Of a DNA stretch of 34,683 bases, positions 31,931 to 34,683 are shown piece after piece. The notes under the pieces are model-generated. The model saw nothing but the letters and a program-made list of their open reading frames with translations, was not told the DNA's origin and made no database searches. This DNA is from BRH-c32 sp041674625 (lineage in GTDB: Bacteria > Bacteroidota > Ignavibacteria > Ignavibacteriales > Melioribacteraceae), in assembly GCA_041674625.1 (NCBI GenBank), contig JBAYVI010000015.1, positions 1-34,683 on the forward strand, written 5' to 3'. How positions within the stretch are numbered: the first letter of the stretch is position 1; every line of letters starts with the position of its first letter. Position numbers and translations under genes: made by a program.

Positions 31931-34294
31931 ATGAAAAAAATAATCAAAAAATCGTCTGACAATTTATCACTCGTTGAACAAAAATATTTAGAAAATTCGG
32001 GCAGAAAACTAATTTATACTCCTACTGAAAAAATTCCAATAATTCAGGTAAATAGTTTTCCTGAACTTGGGAGATTCACGGCATTACGATTTATAGAATG
32101 GGTTCAGAATAATCCTAATGGAGTAATCTCGCTGCCGACAGGTAAAACGCCGGAACATTTTATTAAATGGGTTACAAACTATCTAAAAAATTGGGATAAA
32201 AAAGAAGTTTCTGAATATCTCAAATCATATGGTATTAATACTTCTGTATTTCCTGAAATGAATAACTTAAGATTCGTCCAGATTGATGAATTTTATCCGA
32301 TAGATTCATTTCAGCATAATAGTTTTTACTATTATATACAGAAATATTATATGCACAGTTTTAATCTTGATCCTAAAAAAGCTTTGCTTATAAACGTAAA
32401 TGAAATAGAGACTGCCGAAGGTTTAACGCTTTCACAAATATTCCCAAATCTAATAGTTGACCTCTCACTTCGTACAAGATGGGCAAGCAATAGATTAGAA
32501 CGATTGCAGAAAAAAACAATAGAAAATGTGGATGAGTTTTGTACTAATTATGAAAAGAAAATCAGAGACATGGGTGGTATTGGATTTTTCCTTGGTGGAA
32601 TTGGACCGGATGGTCATATCGGCTTTAATATAAAAGGAAGCGATCATTATTCAACTACACGATTAATTCAAACGAATTATGAAACACAAGCAGCTGCTTC
32701 AAGTGATTTAGGAGGCATAGAAATAGCCCGTAATCGTTTTGTTATTACGATTGGTCTAAATACTATTGCTTATGATGAAAATGCCACAGCAATCATTATA
32801 GCGGCAGGAGAATCAAAAGCTAATATTGTAAGGGATTCTATCGAAAGCAGTCCTTCTAATGAATATCCGGCAACTGCATTACAAAAACTTCCAAATGCAC
32901 GATTTTATCTAACTAATGGCGCAGCATTGCGCCTTTTGGAAAGACGCTACGAAGATATACTTAAAGAAGAAAAAATTTCTCATTTCTCAATAGAACGCTC
33001 TATAATTAACCTATCTGTAGAAAAACAAAAAGAAATTCTGAAATTTACAAAAGAAGATTATCTTTCAAATAAATTTGGAAAATTAATTTTAGAAAAAACT
33101 AAAATGAAGCCTGAAGAGCTAAACGAGATTATTTATAAAAGTGTTTTAGAACGATTTACAAAAGGAACAGAATTAATTAAAAATGAAACGATTCTCCATA
33201 CTGCTCCGCATCACGATGATATTATGCTCGGATATCTTCCTTATATAGTCCATTTAGTAAGAGAACAAAGTAATAATCATCATTTCGCTACATTAACGAG
33301 CGGATTTACAGCTGTGACAAATTCATATATGCTTTTCTTAATGGAAAACTTAAAAGAGCATTTAAAAAACGAAGAATTTAAGTCTCGATTTTCGGATCGT
33401 TATTTTGACCCTGAATTTAGTGATGGAAGAAATAGAGACGTTAATCTATTCCTTGATGGTCTTGCAGCAAGAAGCAGAACTCTTAAAAGAGAGGCAACCG
33501 CAAGAAGAATGCTTAGAAACTTAATTAGTATTTATGAAGAAGATAATCTTAAGTATCTTGTTGATAGAGTCGATGAATTAATTAATTATTTCACTACTCA
33601 ATATCCAGGCAAAAAAGATATACCACACGTTCAGAAACTAAAAGGAATGTTACGAGAATGGGAAGAGGAAATTATTTGGGCATATTTTGGGTTTAATAAT
33701 GAAAGTATATCGCATCAAAGACTTGGTTTTTATCAAGGAGAGCTATTTACTGAAAATCCTGAAGTTAGTCGTGATGTAATTCCGATATTAAATTTATTAA
33801 GGAAAGTGAAACCGACAATAATAACTGTCGCTTTAGACCCTGAGGGGAGTGGTCCTGATACGCACTACAAAGTTCTGCAAGCAATAACAGAAGCACTCCG
33901 CTTATATGGTAAAGAAGCTGATATATCGAAAATTAAAATTTGGGGATATCGAAATGTATGGTATAGATTCCATCCGGCAGAAGCGAATATTTACGTACCT
34001 GTAAGTCTTAACTCATTCGCTATTCTCGAAAGTACATTTATGAATAGCTATGGTTCGCAAAAGGATGCGAGTTTCCCAAGTTATGAATATGATGGTCCCT
34101 TTTATCGTTTAGCCCAAAGCATTCAAGTAGATCAATATAATACTGTTCGTTTATGCCTTGGTAAAGATTTCTTTATTAAACATTCAAGTCCAAGAGTTAG
34201 AGCTTCGCATGGTATAGTTTATCTTAAGGAACTAACATTGGAAGAGTTCTATACTAAATCAATTGAATTGAAAAAATTAACTGAGAATGTGTAA
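31931..34294 (+). CDS. NagB (glucosamine-6-phosphate deaminase-like) fused to LmbE/PIG-L deacetylase-like domain
   Basis: A 787-residue cytosolic fusion with the architecture known from Bacteroidetes 'NagB-LmbE' proteins. Residues about 35-345 are NagB-like: VISLPTGKTPEHFIKW phosphate loop, VQIDEFYP (D119, matching E. coli D72), GGIGPDGHIGFN (D227, H229 for D141/H143) and GESKANIV. The Glu that normally follows GHI(A/G)FN (E. coli E148) is Ile (I234). Insertions of about 25-30 residues, for example around 85-110 and 155-195, make this domain longer than usual. Residues about 415-660 are LmbE-like: APHHDDIMLG (H427, D429, D430, the HxDD zinc/catalytic motif) and GPDTHYKVLQA (H645, third ligand). 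NagB converts GlcN-6-P to Fru-6-P plus ammonia; LmbE proteins de-N-acetylate sugars. The missing Glu leaves the first activity open. The ROK gene starts 3 bases later. Confidence 0.86.
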   Translation: MKKIIKKSSDNLSLVEQKYLENSGRKLIYTPTEKIPIIQVNSFPELGRFTALRFIEWVQNNPNGVISLPTGKTPEHFIKWVTNYLKNWDKKEVSEYLKSYGINTSVFPEMNNLRFVQIDEFYPIDSFQHNSFYYYIQKYYMHSFNLDPKKALLINVNEIETAEGLTLSQIFPNLIVDLSLRTRWASNRLERLQKKTIENVDEFCTNYEKKIRDMGGIGFFLGGIGPDGHIGFNIKGSDHYSTTRLIQTNYETQAAASSDLGGIEIARNRFVITIGLNTIAYDENATAIIIAAGESKANIVRDSIESSPSNEYPATALQKLPNARFYLTNGAALRLLERRYEDILKEEKISHFSIERSIINLSVEKQKEILKFTKEDYLSNKFGKLILEKTKMKPEELNEIIYKSVLERFTKGTELIKNETILHTAPHHDDIMLGYLPYIVHLVREQSNNHHFATLTSGFTAVTNSYMLFLMENLKEHLKNEEFKSRFSDRYFDPEFSDGRNRDVNLFLDGLAARSRTLKREATARRMLRNLISIYEEDNLKYLVDRVDELINYFTTQYPGKKDIPHVQKLKGMLREWEEEIIWAYFGFNNESISHQRLGFYQGELFTENPEVSRDVIPILNLLRKVKPTIITVALDPEGSGPDTHYKVLQAITEALRLYGKEADISKIKIWGYRNVWYRFHPAEANIYVPVSLNSFAILESTFMNSYGSQKDASFPSYEYDGPFYRLAQSIQVDQYNTVRLCLGKDFFIKHSSPRVRASHGIVYLKELTLEEFYTKSIELKKLTENV

Positions 34295-34297
34295 AAA

Positions 34298-34683
34298 ATG
34301 AATCCTAAGCAAGTAACACTTGGAATTGAAATAGGGGGAACTCATACTTCTTTTGGATTAGTTGATAGTTCAGGGAATTGCCATTTAGAAAGCAAAATTC
34401 TAACTAAGGCAAATGAATCTCCGGAAGCACTTTTTGAACGACTTTATACTAAATTCAAAAAGGTTTTTAAAAATTATTCAAAACAGTTTGAATTATTAGG
34501 TGTTGGAATAGGTGCGCCTTCGGCTAATTATTATAAAGGTACGGTTGAATATTCGTCAAATTTAAATTGGGGTTATGTAAATATTATTGACCTTGCAAAA
34601 AAATATTTTGATGTACCGATAGTAATTACAAATGATGCAAATGCTGCAGCAATTGGTGAAATGAAATATGGTGCTGCAAAAAA
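34298..34683 (+). CDS. ROK family sugar kinase, N-terminal part (3' end outside window)
   Basis: An ATG 3 bases after the NagB-like stop opens a frame to the window edge (128 codons). It encodes GIEIGGTHTSFGLVD, the ROK/actin-fold phosphate-1 motif, then GVGIGAPSANYYKGTVEYSSNLNW and ITNDANAAAIGEMKYG, the conserved N-D-A-N-A-A motif whose Asp is the catalytic base in glucokinases. ROK members phosphorylate glucose, GlcNAc, GlcN and other hexoses; the N-terminal half cannot tell these apart. The position after the symporter and NagB-like gene suggests it phosphorylates the imported sugar. The zinc-binding region of ROK proteins lies beyond the edge. Confidence 0.9.
   Translation, partial: MNPKQVTLGIEIGGTHTSFGLVDSSGNCHLESKILTKANESPEALFERLYTKFKKVFKNYSKQFELLGVGIGAPSANYYKGTVEYSSNLNWGYVNIIDLAKKYFDVPIVITNDANAAAIGEMKYGAAK

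Noticed and set aside
1..34683. CRISPR arrays, insertion sequences, phage genes, attachment sites
   Set aside because: No repeat-spacer pattern, transposase, integrase or terminal repeats seen. The two tRNA genes have no duplicated 3' end or integrase nearby.

Overview
The window is AT-rich (roughly one third G+C by eye) and compact, with nearly all genes on the + strand. It looks like a member of the FCB group, most likely Ignavibacteria (Ignavibacterium/Melioribacter-like) rather than classical Bacteroidetes. The grounds are C-terminal type IX secretion (T9SS) sorting domains with the NYPNPFNP signature on three secreted proteins, and promoters of the Bacteroidetes form TTG-N20-TAnnTTTG upstream of several genes. 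The lineage is inferred from these features; no 16S or phylogeny is available here.

Region 1 (1-5750) is a tightly packed housekeeping run with overlaps or gaps of a few bases: the 3' end of peptide deformylase (def), fmt, a cysteine-synthase/CBS-type PLP enzyme, folB, folK, a deoxynucleoside kinase, a small membrane-anchored protein, and a 658-residue fusion of a GT9 glycosyltransferase to a Ppx/GppA phosphatase. Region 2 (5756-17172) holds asnS with its own promoter and terminator, a CitMHS/NhaD-like transporter, the bifunctional NAD(P)HX repair enzyme with a VanZ-like gene, a TonB-family protein, a YdcF/DUF218 membrane protein, leucine dehydrogenase, nusB, a UMF1-type MFS transporter, one - strand M50B-like metalloprotease, tRNA-Gly(CCC), tRNA-Val(UAC) and rubrerythrin.

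Region 3 (17171 to the end) is accessory and devoted to polysaccharide use. It has a secreted arylsulfotransferase-like protein, a large T9SS-exported carbohydrate-binding protein without a recognisable catalytic domain, and a GH3 enzyme. A GH16 glucanase follows whose domain order is circularly permuted, as in the Fibrobacter succinogenes licheninase. Next come a GH2 enzyme of the exo-beta-D-glucosaminidase type, a sensor-less histidine kinase and a REC-LytTR response regulator, then a sodium:solute symporter, a NagB-LmbE fusion and a truncated ROK kinase.

A plausible flow is surface capture and endo-cleavage of a beta-glucan by the T9SS proteins, then trimming by GH3 and GH2 in the periplasm. 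Monosaccharide uptake through the symporter, phosphorylation by the ROK kinase and deamination or isomerisation by the NagB-like protein would follow. The two-component system sits inside the glycosidase operon (the kinase gene overlaps the GH2 gene) and is the obvious candidate regulator. No SusC/SusD pair is visible. The strongest candidates for novelty are the permuted GH16, the GT9-Ppx fusion, the NagB-like domain lacking a conserved Glu, and the embedded regulatory pair.
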